From assembly GCF_003003355.1 (NCBI RefSeq), contig NZ_PVTQ01000008.1, positions 62,001 to 126,000 on the forward strand: DNA of 64,000 nt. The letters run 5' to 3'. Each line of letters opens with the position of its first letter. Position 1 is the stretch's first letter. The notes under the pieces are model-generated. The model worked only from the letters and a program-made list of their open reading frames with translations, did no database searches and was not told the origin of the DNA. Source of the DNA: Donghicola tyrosinivorans. Lineage in GTDB: Bacteria > Pseudomonadota > Alphaproteobacteria > Rhodobacterales > Rhodobacteraceae. Positions 44,693-58,600 of the stretch are shown piece by piece. A program made the translations under genes and the position numbers.

Positions 44693-46290
44693 TCAACCCC
44701 CATCCGCGACAGCAAGGTGCCACTGATCTGAGAGGCAAGATAGCTGGAAAGGTTCTGCTGTGCGATGGCGTCCCGCTGACCTTCCTTGGCAATGTAATAG
44801 GCAAGCTCGCGGTTCAGAACCTCAACCTGCGAAGACTGGCCCGCCTGCGCGCGCTGCTCTTCGGCTTTGTAAAGGTCCCAGTATGCGTCCACCATTTCAG
44901 ACTGCTGGCGGGCCTGATCGTTGGCACGCTCCAGAATGCCCTTGATGCCGTTCATCTCGCTGGCAATGCGCTGACGGAAGGCGTTCATGGTCAATTCTGC
45001 CTGCGTTTCCCGCAGCTTAGCGGCCTCAAGCTGTTTCTGCTTGGTGATGTCACCCTTCAGACCACGGCGGAATTCAAAGCCCGCACGCCACGAATGATAG
45101 GGATTTTCGCGGCCATAAAGGTCACGGAAGGGCACATAATGATCGGCCAGAAACGTCTGCTTGGCGTCGATCTTCATGTTGAATTCGGGCTTGGCCTGAT
45201 TTTCCGCGATCAGAACGTTCATCTCTTCACGCTCGATCCGCAGAGCGTTGATGCGGGTTTCCGCCCGCTTTTGCACCGCCGCATCGGTCGAGACCAGACG
45301 CGAGGGGCTGATATACTGCGCCGCAGGGGCCGACAGGGAATCCGAGGGCATCCAGCGGTTCGGCTGCATGTCCTGTTCAATCGCAAGGAAGAAGATCTGG
45401 AACGCGCCGATCTGTTCGTTCAGATCCTGACGCGCTTCGGTCAGCAAGCCGCGCTGTTCGGCCACTTTGGCCGCCGCTTCGGTCAGATCGGCCGAGCCGC
45501 GCAGACCCTCACCGACCTGCACCCGCATCTCTTTTTCCAGCGCCTCGGCGGTGGTCAGAGCCTTCTGGCGCCAATGCACCCGCGATTGGGCGCGCTGCAC
45601 CATGAGGTAGGTCTTGATAGCGTCAAAGGCGCGCTGGGACTTCACCAGACGGCTGGTCTCTTCGGCGATTTCCTTGTCGATGCGAGCAATCTCGATGGGG
45701 GCTTTGTTATAATCAGGCCCCGCATTGCGCAGCAGCGGGATAATGAACGACATGCCGACCGCCGCCGAGTATTCGGGGCTGGGACGGGCCGCAGGTTTCT
45801 GCAGCGAGTTGCGGGTCTTATCCATCTCATAGAAAAGATCCATCTTGATGCCGGCCTGGTTCTTGCCCTCGACCCCGACGCGCACCTTGGAGACGTCAGA
45901 TTTATAGGGGTTCGGCGTGCCGGTGGAATCCAGCCCCGTGCCGCGCGAACGGTATTCTTCGGCGCTGGTCTGGGTGTATTCGAAATTGCGATCCACAGTG
46001 CCGTAGGCCTGCGGTTCAAAGACACCCCACGCGCCCAAGGCCTCTTGTTCGGCAAGAGCGATTTCCACATCCTGCGCGCGGATGGTTTCGTCCGACACCG
46101 AAAGAAGCCGGACGAAATTTCTCAGGCTCAGGTTCCCGCTGGACAGGTTGATGTCAGCGGGAATTCGGGCCCTTACGGACTCATCAGAAAACGCCAGATC
46201 AGCCGAGGGTTTTTCAGGCATTCCCTCACACGCCGCCAAGACAGCTGTTATTGCAGTTCCCAGCAGCAGGATTTTCAAGCGTTTCATCAT
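44689..46290 (-). CDS. TolC-family outer membrane lipoprotein
   Basis: The protein has 533 residues, with start ATG at 46290 or 46287 after AAGGA. The lipobox VLAAC near residue 25 marks it as a lipoprotein. The rest is rich in long helices (for example QRAQSRVHWRQKALTTAEAL and LTEAAAKVAEQRGLLTEARQ) repeated in two halves, as in TolC channels. It has SADLTEA and SQVEVLN motifs at the helix turns, which are usual for this family. It would form the outer-membrane channel of the export locus. It starts 8-11 bases after the DUF3467 gene. Confidence 0.88.
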   Translation of the reverse strand: MMKRLKILLLGTAITAVLAACEGMPEKPSADLAFSDESVRARIPADINLSSGNLSLRNFVRLLSVSDETIRAQDVEIALAEQEALGAWGVFEPQAYGTVDRNFEYTQTSAEEYRSRGTGLDSTGTPNPYKSDVSKVRVGVEGKNQAGIKMDLFYEMDKTRNSLQKPAARPSPEYSAAVGMSFIIPLLRNAGPDYNKAPIEIARIDKEIAEETSRLVKSQRAFDAIKTYLMVQRAQSRVHWRQKALTTAEALEKEMRVQVGEGLRGSADLTEAAAKVAEQRGLLTEARQDLNEQIGAFQIFFLAIEQDMQPNRWMPSDSLSAPAAQYISPSRLVSTDAAVQKRAETRINALRIEREEMNVLIAENQAKPEFNMKIDAKQTFLADHYVPFRDLYGRENPYHSWRAGFEFRRGLKGDITKQKQLEAAKLRETQAELTMNAFRQRIASEMNGIKGILERANDQARQQSEMVDAYWDLYKAEEQRAQAGQSSQVEVLNRELAYYIAKEGQRDAIAQQNLSSYLASQISGTLLSRMGVE

Positions 46291-46297
46291 TTTGTCC

Positions 46298-46624
46298 TTA
46301 TACGATTTTGCCAACCTGCTTTTCGTATTCGTTCAGAACACGTTGCAGCGTTTCAGCGAAGCTTTTTGCAACAGAAGGGGTCAGGATGATACGCGAGGAC
46401 AATTCAATCACGACCTCGTCTTTCACCGCACCCCAGGTTTTATTCGTACCGAACAACAGTGTGACTTCGTCTTTGCTCATGCCCACATTGGCTACATTGG
46501 CATAGTTCGAAGACATATTGGAATCGTCAAAACGCACTTTCACGTCGCGTGTCGCAGTTTTTGCGGTCGCTTCTACGGTTTCTTGAATTTTCTCGTCCAT
46601 TTTCTGCTCTTTCTTATCAGCCAT
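46298..46624 (-). CDS. DUF3467 family protein
   Basis: The 108-residue protein starts behind GGGAGG. It carries the DUF3467 pattern SNYANVANVGMSKDEVTLLFG, ending SSRIILTPSVAKSFAETLQR (both shortened here) and YEKQVG. The first 35 residues are charged and probably helical. The family has no established function. It has no signal peptide, so it should stay in the cytoplasm, where it could act as a chaperone or cofactor for the giant protein encoded 42 bases upstream or for the SecA-like motor. That role is a guess from position. Confidence 0.8.
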   Translation of the reverse strand: MADKKEQKMDEKIQETVEATAKTATRDVKVRFDDSNMSSNYANVANVGMSKDEVTLLFGTNKTWGAVKDEVVIELSSRIILTPSVAKSFAETLQRVLNEYEKQVGKIV

Positions 46625-46666
46625 TAGTGCCTCCCTTAATCACATGATTGGAATTGTCTGACCAGA

Positions 46667-49600
46667 TCATTCGGCGGCAATCAGCGGTGCGTCCAAATTG
46701 TCATCCGCCAATTCCAGAGCAGATTGCAGAACAGGACGTTGTTCAAGACCCTCTTCATGTCCAGCGCCATTTTCTTCCAATTTTTCAATCTGAGGTAGAA
46801 GCGGCGAATCCAGATCAACCGAATTCAAGTCCGTTCCATCCATCATATTCGCGCGGCCAAGGATTTCCGCTGCCGGCGCCTCAAGCGAGAACGGATCGTA
46901 CAGATCGCCCTGACCACCTTCGGAAGCATCCACAACCGCGATGTTCAGGATCTCGCGCGATTTGCGGATCGAGCGGATTTCTTCGCTGTTCCGGAATTTG
47001 CTCAGACGATCGGAGAGTTTGCTGAAGGCATCCTCTTCCACGTTAAAGCTGTTCATCCGGCCAAGCTCGGTGGTGCTGGAGGTTTCGCCCGCGTTGCGCA
47101 GACGACGTTCCAGATTGGCCTGTTCCTTGGCCTCGGTCTGCAGATGGCGCAGGACCACGTTCACCGGCGGGTCCATCTGTGCCGACATGCGGGCGCGGGT
47201 GGTATCGCCAAGCTGCTCCCAGAAGTAGGGCTGGCCAAGGTTGTGAACCAGGAAGATGCCCTGACCGCGCAGGTTCGCCACCGTGCCGTTCGCGAAGCGG
47301 TCGCCCACCCCGTAGAAGGTCCGCAGGTGCGACACCACACCGGGGGCGACGACGGCAATGTCTTCTTCGCCGTAGTTCACCAGACCCTTGGGCGCGCCAT
47401 TCAGGATACCCGCATCGCCGATGGTCAGCGCGGTACGGTTCTGAACGTTGATACCACCCGAGCGGCTGTTAAAGCCGGTGAAGTAGTCGGCATCGGTGTT
47501 CAGGTTGTCTTCCCAAATGATGCCGATACCATCGCTGGCCTCAAGCGCCATCACCTTGGTGACGATCAGGTCAACGTCCTGCGCCTTGGTGTTGTCAAGG
47601 ATGCGGCCATCCAGTGCCCGCAGCCAGACGCTCTGGCTCCCTTCGATGCGATCCAGCCAGATCGAGCCGCCACGACGGGCAAAGCCGGTCTCGACCGTGA
47701 TCTTCACATCCTGCGCACGGATCAGGGTACGGGCGTCCTGCATCAGGACATAGCCCTGACCGATCAGCATCGTCACATCGTCGCCCGCATTGATCAGCGC
47801 GTCAGAACGCATCTGGACGGTGCCGGTGTCAATATCGACCGAGATGTCGTCGAGCGCGCGGACGATCACATCATCGATCAGGGTCAGATCGCCTTGGCCG
47901 ATCTGAACGCTGGCGTCATTGCCCGCGTTCACCAGTGCGCTGTTCGACAGCGCCACATCGCCGGTGGTCACATCCACAGCCACATCATGGACTGCGGTGA
48001 TTACCGCATTGTCCTTCATCAGGACATCGCCGGTCTGTACGTCAACGCTGGCATCGTGACCGGCGGTCATGATGGTGTTGTTGTACATCTCCACATTGCC
48101 GGTCGTGACCTGCACCGAGGCATCGGTGCCCGCATCCACAAGCGCGCTGTTCAGCAGCGTCACCGCACCTTCGGTAATGATGACGTTCACGTTTTCGCCG
48201 TGCATGGCCGACAGTTCGCTGCCGGTCAGGCCGTTGCGGGCCGCGATGATCACATTACGCTCGGCATCCAGCGTGGTCTTGTCGCTAAAGCTGACATAAC
48301 CGTCCAGCAAGGTCGCCAGAATGTCCTGACCTGCGGTCACGGTGGTCGCCGCCCGCGTGGTCAGGTTGCCCAGATCGATCAGCATCACCGTATCGGTGCC
48401 CGAGGTGATGGTGGTCTTGTCGCGGAACGACATGTCACCGGTCCGGGTGGACAGCATGACGTTGTCGTCCGTGGCGGTGATCTTGGTCACACCGCTGGCG
48501 CTGATATCGCCGGTCTGATCGATCATCGCGATCACATCGGACTTGGCGGTCATCGTGGTCTTGCCCGCCAGCGTGATATCGCCCTGCACCAGATCCATGG
48601 TCAGATCGGTCTGATCCGCCGCGATCGTGGTGGTACCGCTGAGGCTGACCGAGCGGTCCGCCGTTTGCAGATCAATCGCCACGCCGTCACCGGCCATCTG
48701 GGTGGTGCCAGTTGCCGTCAGCTGACCATCGCGCAGGGTGATTTGCAGATCGCCCTGATCAGCCAGCATCGACGTGGTGTCAGAGACCGTCAGATCACCC
48801 TCTTTCGCGTCGATCAGCATGTCTGCGCCCGACGTCAGGGTCGAGGTGCCGGACATGGTGATCTCACCGGCCACGCGGCTGACCAGCGACAGATCGCCCG
48901 TCACAGCCGCTAGCGTGGTAGTGCCCTGCATGACGATGGCATTGTCGGCCACCCAGTTCAGGGTCCGGCCTGCCTCGACCGAGGTGGTGCCGCGCAGATC
49001 GATGTTGCCCACCACATCCGCCAGAACGTCACGGCCTGCGGTGATGGTGCTGCTGGTGATCGCGGTCCAGTCGCCGCTGTTGATATCCACGTTCACATCG
49101 TTGCCTGAAGTGATTTCGTGGTCCGCACCAGAGATCAGGTTGCCGGTCGCCAGTCGCAGGGTCACATCGCCGCCCGAGTGGACTGCAGTGTTGTCCTGCA
49201 TGGCGATCTGGCGCTGGGTCTCCAGCGTGAAGTCACCGGTGGTGGTCACATCAAACAGGTTCACCGCCGAGGCATCCACCACATGCACATCCGCGCCGGT
49301 TTCCACGGTCAGATCAGCAAAGTCGTTGGTGGCCGCCGTCAGAGTGATATCGCCGCCTGCGCCCAAGGTGGTCAGCGCGCCGGTGGTCTTGGCCTGAACA
49401 TCGGTGCCTGCGATTTGCAGGATGTTGCCCGCTGCGCTGCGCAGGGTCAGATCACCGCCCGCCCGCAGAGTGCCCACGGTCAACGCATCCACGCCGGTTT
49501 CGCCCGCGATATCGATGCGCAGATCGTCGTCTGCAGTCGCGGTTTCAACCTTCAGCATACCGTCGCCAGAGGTGATGACGATGTCCTGATCTTCAGCGGT

Positions 49601-52600
49601 CGCGGAGGCGCTGACGATGTTCGCCAGTTCGCCGTCGCGGCCCGTCAGACCCGCAAAGATACCGCCTTCGAAGGCTACCATCTCATCGATATCCAGTGCA
49701 TCGATGTCGATATCGCCATCCTCATACTTGGTACCGATGGACTTGGCGTTCATCTCGACCAGCTGGCCGTTCAGGATGATCAGGTTTTCACGGTCTTCGG
49801 CGTCGGCCAAAGTGCCATCCTCGATCACGCCAAGCTCGCTGACCATGGTCACATCACCGTTCTGTACCTTCATGGTCGAGAGGGTGATATCCCGCAGGGT
49901 GTTCACGGTCAGGTTGCCGCTTTGCGCGGTGCCTGCAATGCCGGTGGTGGTCAGGGTCACGCCATCTTGCTGGATCACGCCGCCCTGAGTGACCTCAAGG
50001 ATCGCCCGCAGACCGGTCTGGTCACCGCTGAGGGTCAGATCGCCCGTGGTGACGCGCACCTCGAACTCGCCCGTGGTGGTGGCATCGCCAATCTCCAGCG
50101 CACGGATGCTGTCCAGATAGATGCCGCCCGCGCCTGCTTCCAGATCACTGACCTTGGCGATGTTCAGATCCACGTCGCCCACATTGTGGCCGTCCACCAT
50201 CCGCTTTTCACCGATCGAGCCGCCCCGCATGATCGCCAGCGCATCGTCGGTCAGACCGATGATGTTCGAGGTCTCGGCATCGCTGTTGTCCAGAATCTGA
50301 CCGTCGCCCGCATCAATGGTGATAGTGCCGTCGGTGGTCTGGATCTGGCTAAGGGCAATGTCGCCCGCCGCGATCAGGTCCATATCGTGGTAGGCCACAA
50401 CGCGGATACCGTCTTCCATGGTCATGGTGCCGTTATCGACAACCAGCGAAACGGTGCTTGCCTCGATCGAGCCGGCAATCAGCAGGCTGTCACTTAGCAG
50501 TTTCAGGTCGAACAGACCCTCGGTCGCGCTGCCGCCACCCAAAGTCACCGTGCCGGTGCCTGTGCCTGCGGCGGCCATATAGACCTGACCGCTGGCCGAA
50601 ACATCGGACAGATCCGCCGAACGGATGTTCAGACGCTGATCGGCCGCACCAAGGTTGGTGCCCGACAGGCTTAGCAGACCCTGCGCGTTGACGTTCCAGC
50701 CATCCACATCCGCAAGGCTGGGGCCATCAACCCAAGGCATCACATCAAGGATATCGCCGCTGGCCGACAGGCTGCTGACCGCTGTGTCGGGGCCAAGGCC
50801 GGTGACAGTCACCGAGGTCAGCTTCAGATCGCCGCCCTGTGCATCCAGAACCGCGCCATCGCGTGCGGTGATCGTCGATCCCGCACCCATGGTCAGGCCG
50901 CCCACAGTCGTGAACTCGACCGAGCCCGCCGAAGAGGTGACCGCATCGGTCAGGGTCAGGCTGCCCAGAGTCTGGGTGATATCGATATCGCCGGTGGCCG
51001 TGGTGGCCCCCAGATCGCCGCCCTTCTTCAGTTCCACGAAGATGCCGCCTGCTGTTGCGGTCAGGCTGCTCACGTGGCTCGACTTGATCTCGACTTCGCC
51101 GATCTCCGAGGCCGAACCGATCCGGCTGGCCTGAATGGTCACGGTGGCATCGGTCGCGCTGGTAGTGATCACCGAGGTTTCGCGCGTCGGCGACGCATCA
51201 GTCAGCGCACCGCCTGCCGTGATCGAGATATCGCCCTCTTGGCTGGTGATCGACGACAGCGCCATGCTGCCGCTTGCGGTCAGGTCAAAGCCGTTGGTGA
51301 TGGTCATCGCCGCGGCCTGCTCTTGGGCAAGGTTGCCCGCCAGTACATCCATGTCCAGATCGTCAGCAAAGACCGAACCCGTCAGGGTCAGGTTGCCCGC
51401 CGTCTGCTGGAAGATCGCCTGACCACTGGTCGCGATATCCTCAAGACGGGTGTTGCCGTTGACCGAGATAATGTCGATCGGGGTGGCCGACGTATCGGTC
51501 TCGGTGGTGGTCAGCGACTTGATGTTGCCCACGTTCAGGGTCAGGTCCATCGCCTTCGACGAGATCGACAGCTCGCCCGTGCCCATGGTCACATTCGCGC
51601 CGTTGCCAGCCGAGTTATCATTGACCACGCCGTCAGCCACGATGGTCAGATCGCCGGTGGCCACGTTGATATCGCTAAGCAGTACATCGCCGGTGGCCAG
51701 CAAGGTTGCCGCACCCAGCGACGACAGGGTGACGCCATCGTTGACGATGATGTCACGCGCGGTATCGGGCGCCGAGCTGTCAGCCAGGTTGAACATGATG
51801 CCACCTGCGGACAGATTGCCCGCAAGGGTCAGGTCGCCCTGATCCACAGTCAGGGTCAGGATACCGGTCACATTGCTGCCGTTCACAACCGTCTGGCTGC
51901 TGAGGGATTCAATGTTCGCCACACCCGCGTTGCCCGAGGTGGTGGTGATGTCCATCGTCCCGACGTTCACATCCAGATCGCCCGAACCCAGAACCGCGAT
52001 ACTTTGACCATCCAGCACCAGCGCGCCAGCGGTGATGATGTTCGCACTCTCGTTCGCGGTCAGTTCCGAGATGTTGCCCAGATCGCTGCGCAGGGTGATG
52101 ACCTGTGTCGAACCTGCGGTGGTGTCACCGATGATGTTCGACACCGCCAGACCCGCCGAGCCGCTTAGCAGGATATCCCCGTCCGATGTGATGGTCTTGC
52201 CATCGGTCATCGTCACAGCGCCCTCTTCGGCAGTGATCGAAACACTGGCCGCCGAGATATTGCCCAGAATATCCAGATCCGCGTGGGTTGCTGTCACGTC
52301 CAGCGTATCACCGATCACCCAGTCATCGCTGGCGGTGCCAATCTCGACCGTGCGGCGGCTGCTGCCGTTGTTCTCGGTGGTGATCTCCAGATAGGCGTCG
52401 CTTGGGGTTGCGATGAATTGGATCTCGCCGTTCTGGCCCGCCACGTCGGTCTGCGCGTCAATGGTGACGGCCTGATCGGACGCACCGATGCTGCCACCCA
52501 CATCCAGACGGATGGTCGAGCCTTTGAGGTTCGCGCTGCCATCGGCGTTGGTCAGACCCAGAAGGTTGCCGCCCACTTGCAGGTCGATGGTCTTGCCATC

Positions 52601-55600
52601 GGTGACCAGCATCTTGGACAGGGTGACCGAGCCGGTGGTGGTGATCTTGATATCACCTTCCGCCGACAGGGTTGTGCCCTCGGCCATGACAAAGTTGGCG
52701 CTGCCCAGATTCACGACCACATCGCGCTTGGCGTTCAGATCGCCGGTGAACTCGATGTTCTCGACGCCCTGACCCACGGTGACGGTCACGCCATCGGGTG
52801 CCTCCATCTGGTTCACGCTGAAGGCCGCGATGTCGATGGTGTTGGGGGTGTCATCGGCGGTCTCTGCGTTGCCCTCATAGAGAGGCGACCAGAGGATCGC
52901 GTTCAGGTTGCCCTCATTCGCGACGACCGACACGATACCAGCGGTCTTGATGTTCCACTGGGTGTTCGAGGCACCGCCGCTGGTCAGCAGACCGTCGGTG
53001 ATCCGGCCAGTCTTACTTTCCACATAGATGTCACCGTTCGGGGACTCGATATGGCCCAGAGTGATGTCGCCTTCGGCAATGACGTTCACATAGCCATCGC
53101 TGCCCGTTGCAGTCGCGCGGATCGCGTAGCCGTTCATATTCAGATAACTGTCCGAATAGAAATCGATGAACTGCGCGGTGATATCACCGGTCATGTCAAA
53201 GTTACCGACCGCGCTGAGCGTACCGGCCACATTGGCCCCCAGCAGGTACAGTTTCTCATCGGCGTAGATGTCCACGTCAGTGGACGAGTTCACACCAACC
53301 CGCAGGATATCCAGCGCACGCACATCCACATAGGCCGCCGAGGTGATCCGCAGGCTGCCGATAAAGTCGTTGACCGACTGGGTATCGGACACGCGGTTCG
53401 CCAGCGTAATGTCGTAATCCGTGGTGCCATCGTTCGCGGTCAGAGTGGTGTCACCACCCACATACAGCACATCATCCGCAGTGCTTTGCATGATGTCGCC
53501 ATGGGCCACGACCGTCAGATCGCCGGTCACACGCAGATCGCCCAAGCCAACCACGCCATCGGCGCGGATGCTCAGATCGCCGCCGACCAGACCGTCCACG
53601 TCAATGGTGTCCACATCCACAAGGCTGGCGTTGCCGCCGGTGGTCAGGGTCACGGTGCCTGCGAACTGGTTCGCCGCGTCTTCCAGCGTGACCGCCGCGC
53701 CAGCCCTCAGGGCCGCCGCGCTGTTGAAGGTCACAGTGCCGCTTTGCGCGATACTGCCGGTGGTCGCGACCGAAACCGCGCCATCCACAGTGGTTGCGCC
53801 GAAGGTCACCAGACCGCCCGCCGTCAGGCTGAGGGTCTGACCAACCGCACCGTCAACCGACAGAGCGTTGGCGTCCGTAACACTGACCGCACCAGTGGTG
53901 CCAAGGGTCAAGACACCGCCAAAGTCGTTGGCAGCACCAGTCAGGGTCACATTGGCCCCGCCGGTGGTCGCGATATCCGCAGCGCCATCCACCAGCACGG
54001 ACGCGCCAGCGCTTTGGGTGATCGCACCGTCAACGCGCAGGGTCAGCGTACCGGTGATATCCACGCCCGACAGTTCCAGCGCGTTGGTGTCACGCAGGCT
54101 CAGATCACTGCCCGAGGTCACACCCACGGTGCCGCCGAACTGGTGCAGGTTGTCCAGCGTGATCGCGCCAGTGGCCGCCACAGTGGTATTCCCGTCCACG
54201 GCCAGAATATCCGCGCCAGTGTCGGTGATCGACGCCCCCGAGAGGCTCAGGTTCTGACCAACGGCCATCGCGCCGACACTCAGCGCGCCGCCCGCAGTTG
54301 CGGTCAGGTTGCGCAGGGTGGTGCCGGTGATGCTCAGGGCCGAGGCATCGGCAATCACAGCGTCACGGCCATAGACAACACTGACCAGACCGCCGAAATC
54401 GTTGCCCGCGTTGGACAGCAGGATATCGGCGTCATACTCGGTGGTCAGGCGGGTTGCGCCGGTGACAGCAACCGCGCCGCTCTGGGTCATGCCCTTCACG
54501 GTGGTCGCGGTCAGATCGCCGCCGATGGTCGAGGAGCCAAAGTCGATCGCGCCCTCTGCCCCAAGCTGCACATTGCCGCTGGTGGTCAGCGAGACCGCCC
54601 CGTCAAAGGCGTTCACGTGATCCAGAACCACATTGGCTGCGGTCAGATCGGTGGTGCCCGCCACGCGCAGGATGGTGTCTACCTGCGCGCCGTCCACGGT
54701 CTTCTGACGCTGGACGATATCCACGCCGCTGGACTGGACGGTCAGGTTGCCCTCGACCACGGTCCCGCCAAAGCTGACGCCCCCTGCAGTCAGGGTCATG
54801 TTGCCGGTAGAGGCAACCCCATCGCTGAGGATCAGCGCGCCGCCTGCGGTCACGGTCATATCCGCATCCCCGCCGGTCGCACGGCCACTAAGGGCCAGAC
54901 CGTTGGTGTCCGCCAGAACAATGTCGTTCGCCCGCTGCAAGCTGAGCAGACCGCCAAAGTCGTTCGCGCTGTTGGCCAGCGTGATGTCATAGCCGCCCGC
55001 ATTGATCAGCGAGGTACCATCAACCGTCACCACGCCTGCGCCCGACACGTCACCTTGCGCATAAAGCGCCATGGTGCCCGACAGATCGACAGTGCCAAGG
55101 GTAAGCGCGGTCTCATCGCGCAGGGTGCTGTTGCGGCCCGTGACCGACACAGTGCCGGTAAAGTCATGGCCCGCCGCATCCAGAACAACGTCATAGCCGG
55201 TTGCGGTGATCTGGGTAGTACCCGCAACCACCACAGCGCCGCTGTCGGTCACATTGCCGCCTGCCGTGATGCTGAGGTTGCCCGCAACAGTCTGCTGGCC
55301 AAGAACCATAGCGTTCACATCGGTCAGCGCCACATTGCCGACACCCGCCACATTGACCGAGCCGCCAAAGTTGTTGGCTGCGTTCGACATGGTGATCGTC
55401 GCGGTGTTGCCGCCTGCGGTCAGATCGGTGCGTCCGTTCACGGTGACCACACCGCTTGCCGAAATGTTGCCGCCCGACGTCACAGTCAGGTTGCCGCTGA
55501 GGGTCAGATCCGCGAATTGGATATCATCCACATCGTTGATCGTCAGGTTGCGGGCGATCACAGTGATCGCACCGGTGAAGTTGTGATCCGCAGGCAGAAC

Positions 55601-58600
55601 AACGTCCTGACCCGCTGCGTTGATCACAGTGGTGCCGCCAACGGTCCAGCCTGCCTCGTTGTAGATGCGACCTTCCGAAGTGATGCTCAGATCACCCGCA
55701 ATCGCCGCCGAGACCAGATGCAGCGGCTTGGCCGATGCGATGGTCACGTTCTGCGCATCCAGGATCGAGACCTCTCCGTCAATCTCGTTCTCGGCGTTGT
55801 TCAGGGTCAGGCTGCCGCCGTTCAGGTCCACCTTCAGACCGCCGGTGATGTCCAGACCTTCATCCGCAGCGGTGCTTTGGGTCAGGTTGCCTGTCAGGGT
55901 GATGGTGGTGGCCGGAACGGTGACATCCTCGCCCCCGATTTCAACGGTGGTTTCAGTGCCGTTCACCACGATCGCGCCAAGAACCAGATCATTGGCATCC
56001 GTCAGATCAAGCGAGGCCGCATCGACCACCGACACAGCGCCGGTGAAGTCGTTGGTCGCCGCATCCAGATCCACGTCGTTCTCACCGCCATCAATGGTAG
56101 TGGTGCCGTAGATCGTCAGATCGCTGCCCGATTTCTGGGCCAGATCGCCGCCAGCGGTGATGCTGAGGGTCGCCGCATTGGTGCCAGAGGCCCCAAGGAT
56201 CAGATCGCCAAGGGTCAGCGCGCCGCCGGTGGTCAGGCTGAGGCTGTCCGAAACGGTGCCCGAGATTTCCAGCGCGTTCTTGTCGGTGATGGTCAGGTTG
56301 CCCGCAGACGTCACCCGCATATCGCCGGTGAAATCGTTGCCCGCATTATCCAGCGTGACCGTTTGACCGGCCGCCACGATGGTCGAGTGCAAGCCGATCT
56401 CTAGCGCGCCGGACGATGTCACCGTGCCGGTGGTATCCAGCAGCATGTAGCCGCCGACCGAGTTCGCGCCCACATCCGCGCCAGCGGTGTAGATGATCAG
56501 GTTGTCGTCAATGTCCGACCCGAAGAGGTGCAGCGCACCCGACGCGTTCACAGTGACCGAGCCGCCGGCAATCGCCGTCAGACCCAGATCGCCCGCTGCG
56601 GTCAGGGTGATATCCTCACCCTCGGCCCGTACATCGCCGTCAAAGACGTGGTTTGTGTTGTTCAGGGTAATGTTCTGGCCGCTACCTGCGGTCAGGGTGC
56701 TGGTGCCGTGAACGGTGATCAGACCCGCAACATCGGTGATCGCGCCTTCTGCGGTGACGCTCAGAGCCGCCGCAGTGGTGGTGGTGCCCACGGTCAGGGT
56801 ATCCAGCGCGGCCACGCCGCCTGCCGTCAGGGTCAGTGCGCCGGTGTTGGTGCCGCTGACTGTCAGGCCGTTTACATCGTTCAGAACCGTATCGCCGTTG
56901 ACCGTCAGGGCCACAGCGCCGCCAAAGTCGTTCAGACCCGCCAGCGTCACGCCCGAAGCGATCAGCGCCGACGTGCCGGTCACATCCAGCGGACCATTGC
57001 CCGACAGGGTGCTTGCGCTGTCTAGCGTCAAGGTGCCACCAACAGTGGTTGCCCCGACCGAGATTGCGCCCTCGGCGTCGACGCCAAGGTTGCCGGTGAT
57101 GGTGCCCGAAAGGCTGATATCATCCGCATCCACGATCGAGACATTCTGCGCCGCCGTCACCACCACGCCGTTCAGGTCAGTGGCTGCATTGTCGATGGTC
57201 ACATTGCCCGCCACGTTCAGCGTGGTGGTGCCGTCAACCGCCAGCGCGGCGTTGTCGATCACATTGCCCGACGCAACGTTCAGGGCAAAGTTGCCCGCGA
57301 TATCAAAGCCCGCATCCGAAGAGCTGGCGCCGATCCGTGTCTCGGCGTTGGTGCCAAGGGTCACGTTGTTGGCGTCCAGCCCCTTCACGGTGACAGAGGT
57401 TCCCGCCATCGATTGCAGGTCCGCCACGATATTGCCGGTTCCCGCCGAGAGGCTGTCCACAACATCCGACTTCACAACAATGCCGTTGCCTGCCGCGCCG
57501 ATGCCACCGTCTGCCGAAAGGCTGATGGTGCCGTTGGTCTCGATATTCGCGACCTCAACGCCGCCGACCGAACGGGTGTCGCCGTCCAGAATCTGGCCAC
57601 CGGTGCTGACAGTCACCGAACCCGAAGTCGGGGTGGTGCCGCCGCCGGTCAGATCCAGCGCGGGATTTGCCGACAGGATACGGCCCAGAGTGATGTCACC
57701 CGAGGTCGAGGTCAGCGAGGCCGCGCCCGTGGTCTTGATCAGCGCGCCCGAACGCATGGTGATATCAGACGCATCCGTGCTGATCGAAATCGCATCGCCG
57801 GTCTGCGAGGCCAGATAGGCCCCCTCTTTGATCAGCACGCCATCGGTGCCGCCGGTGATGGAGATCGCGTCTTCGGCACGGATGGTGCCTGCAACGGTGA
57901 CCTCTTTCGCGTTCAGCGACACATTGCCTGTGCCGGTTGTGGGCACATCCACGTGCAGACCCACCACATCAATCAGGCCATCGGCAAAGGTGATATCCAC
58001 CTTGGTGCTGAAATAGCCCGCCAGCGCGTAAACGCCATCGCGCACGCCCGCCGAACTGTTGGTCAGCGTGGTGGCCGTGGGCATCTGCGCCCAATCCAGC
58101 GAGATATTGTTGCCCGAAGCGATCAGCGCGTCCGAGAACTCCAGCTGCGACACGGCGGTCACAGCGGCGGCGCTGGCCGTCGTCGCGTGGTTGCGGCCAA
58201 TGGCGGTAAAGCTCTTGGCGTAAACATCGGTGGACAGCTCTTTGTTGACGGTGCCCTGCGGACCCAGTGCCTGACCGGGTGCGTATTGGGGCAGATCGAA
58301 CAGGATATCGCCCACGTCGTCTTTCAGAACCTCGCGCACATCGCCCGAGGACTTGATGACCACATCGCCTTGCGTGCCTGCGTTGATCAGGTCGATCAGA
58401 ACGCCGCCCGTCAGGCCCATATCCACGCCGTCCAGCACAAAGTTATGCTCTGCAATAGCGTCGTTGATCTGGGTTTCAGTCAGACCAAGGTTGGCCAAGC
58501 GGCGACGCAGAGCAGCCTCTTCGCCGTCCCAGATGCCGGTGTCACCGGACATGAACTCCATCGCGTTGCCCGAAACATCCGAGGTAAAGATCGCCTCATG

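Noticed and set aside
41663-46290. Classic type I secretion or RND efflux operon
   Set aside because: TolC and HlyD parts are present, but there is no ABC exporter and no RND pump in the visible locus.
52283-56404. Plus-strand open frame of 1,373 codons, with further long plus-strand frames at 47144-48913, 49118-50497, 51074-52168, 58886-60100 and 60224-61966
   Set aside because: They lie antisense to the giant repeat gene and arise from its repetitive GC-rich codon use. They have no ribosome sites and low-complexity His/Arg/Gly-rich products.
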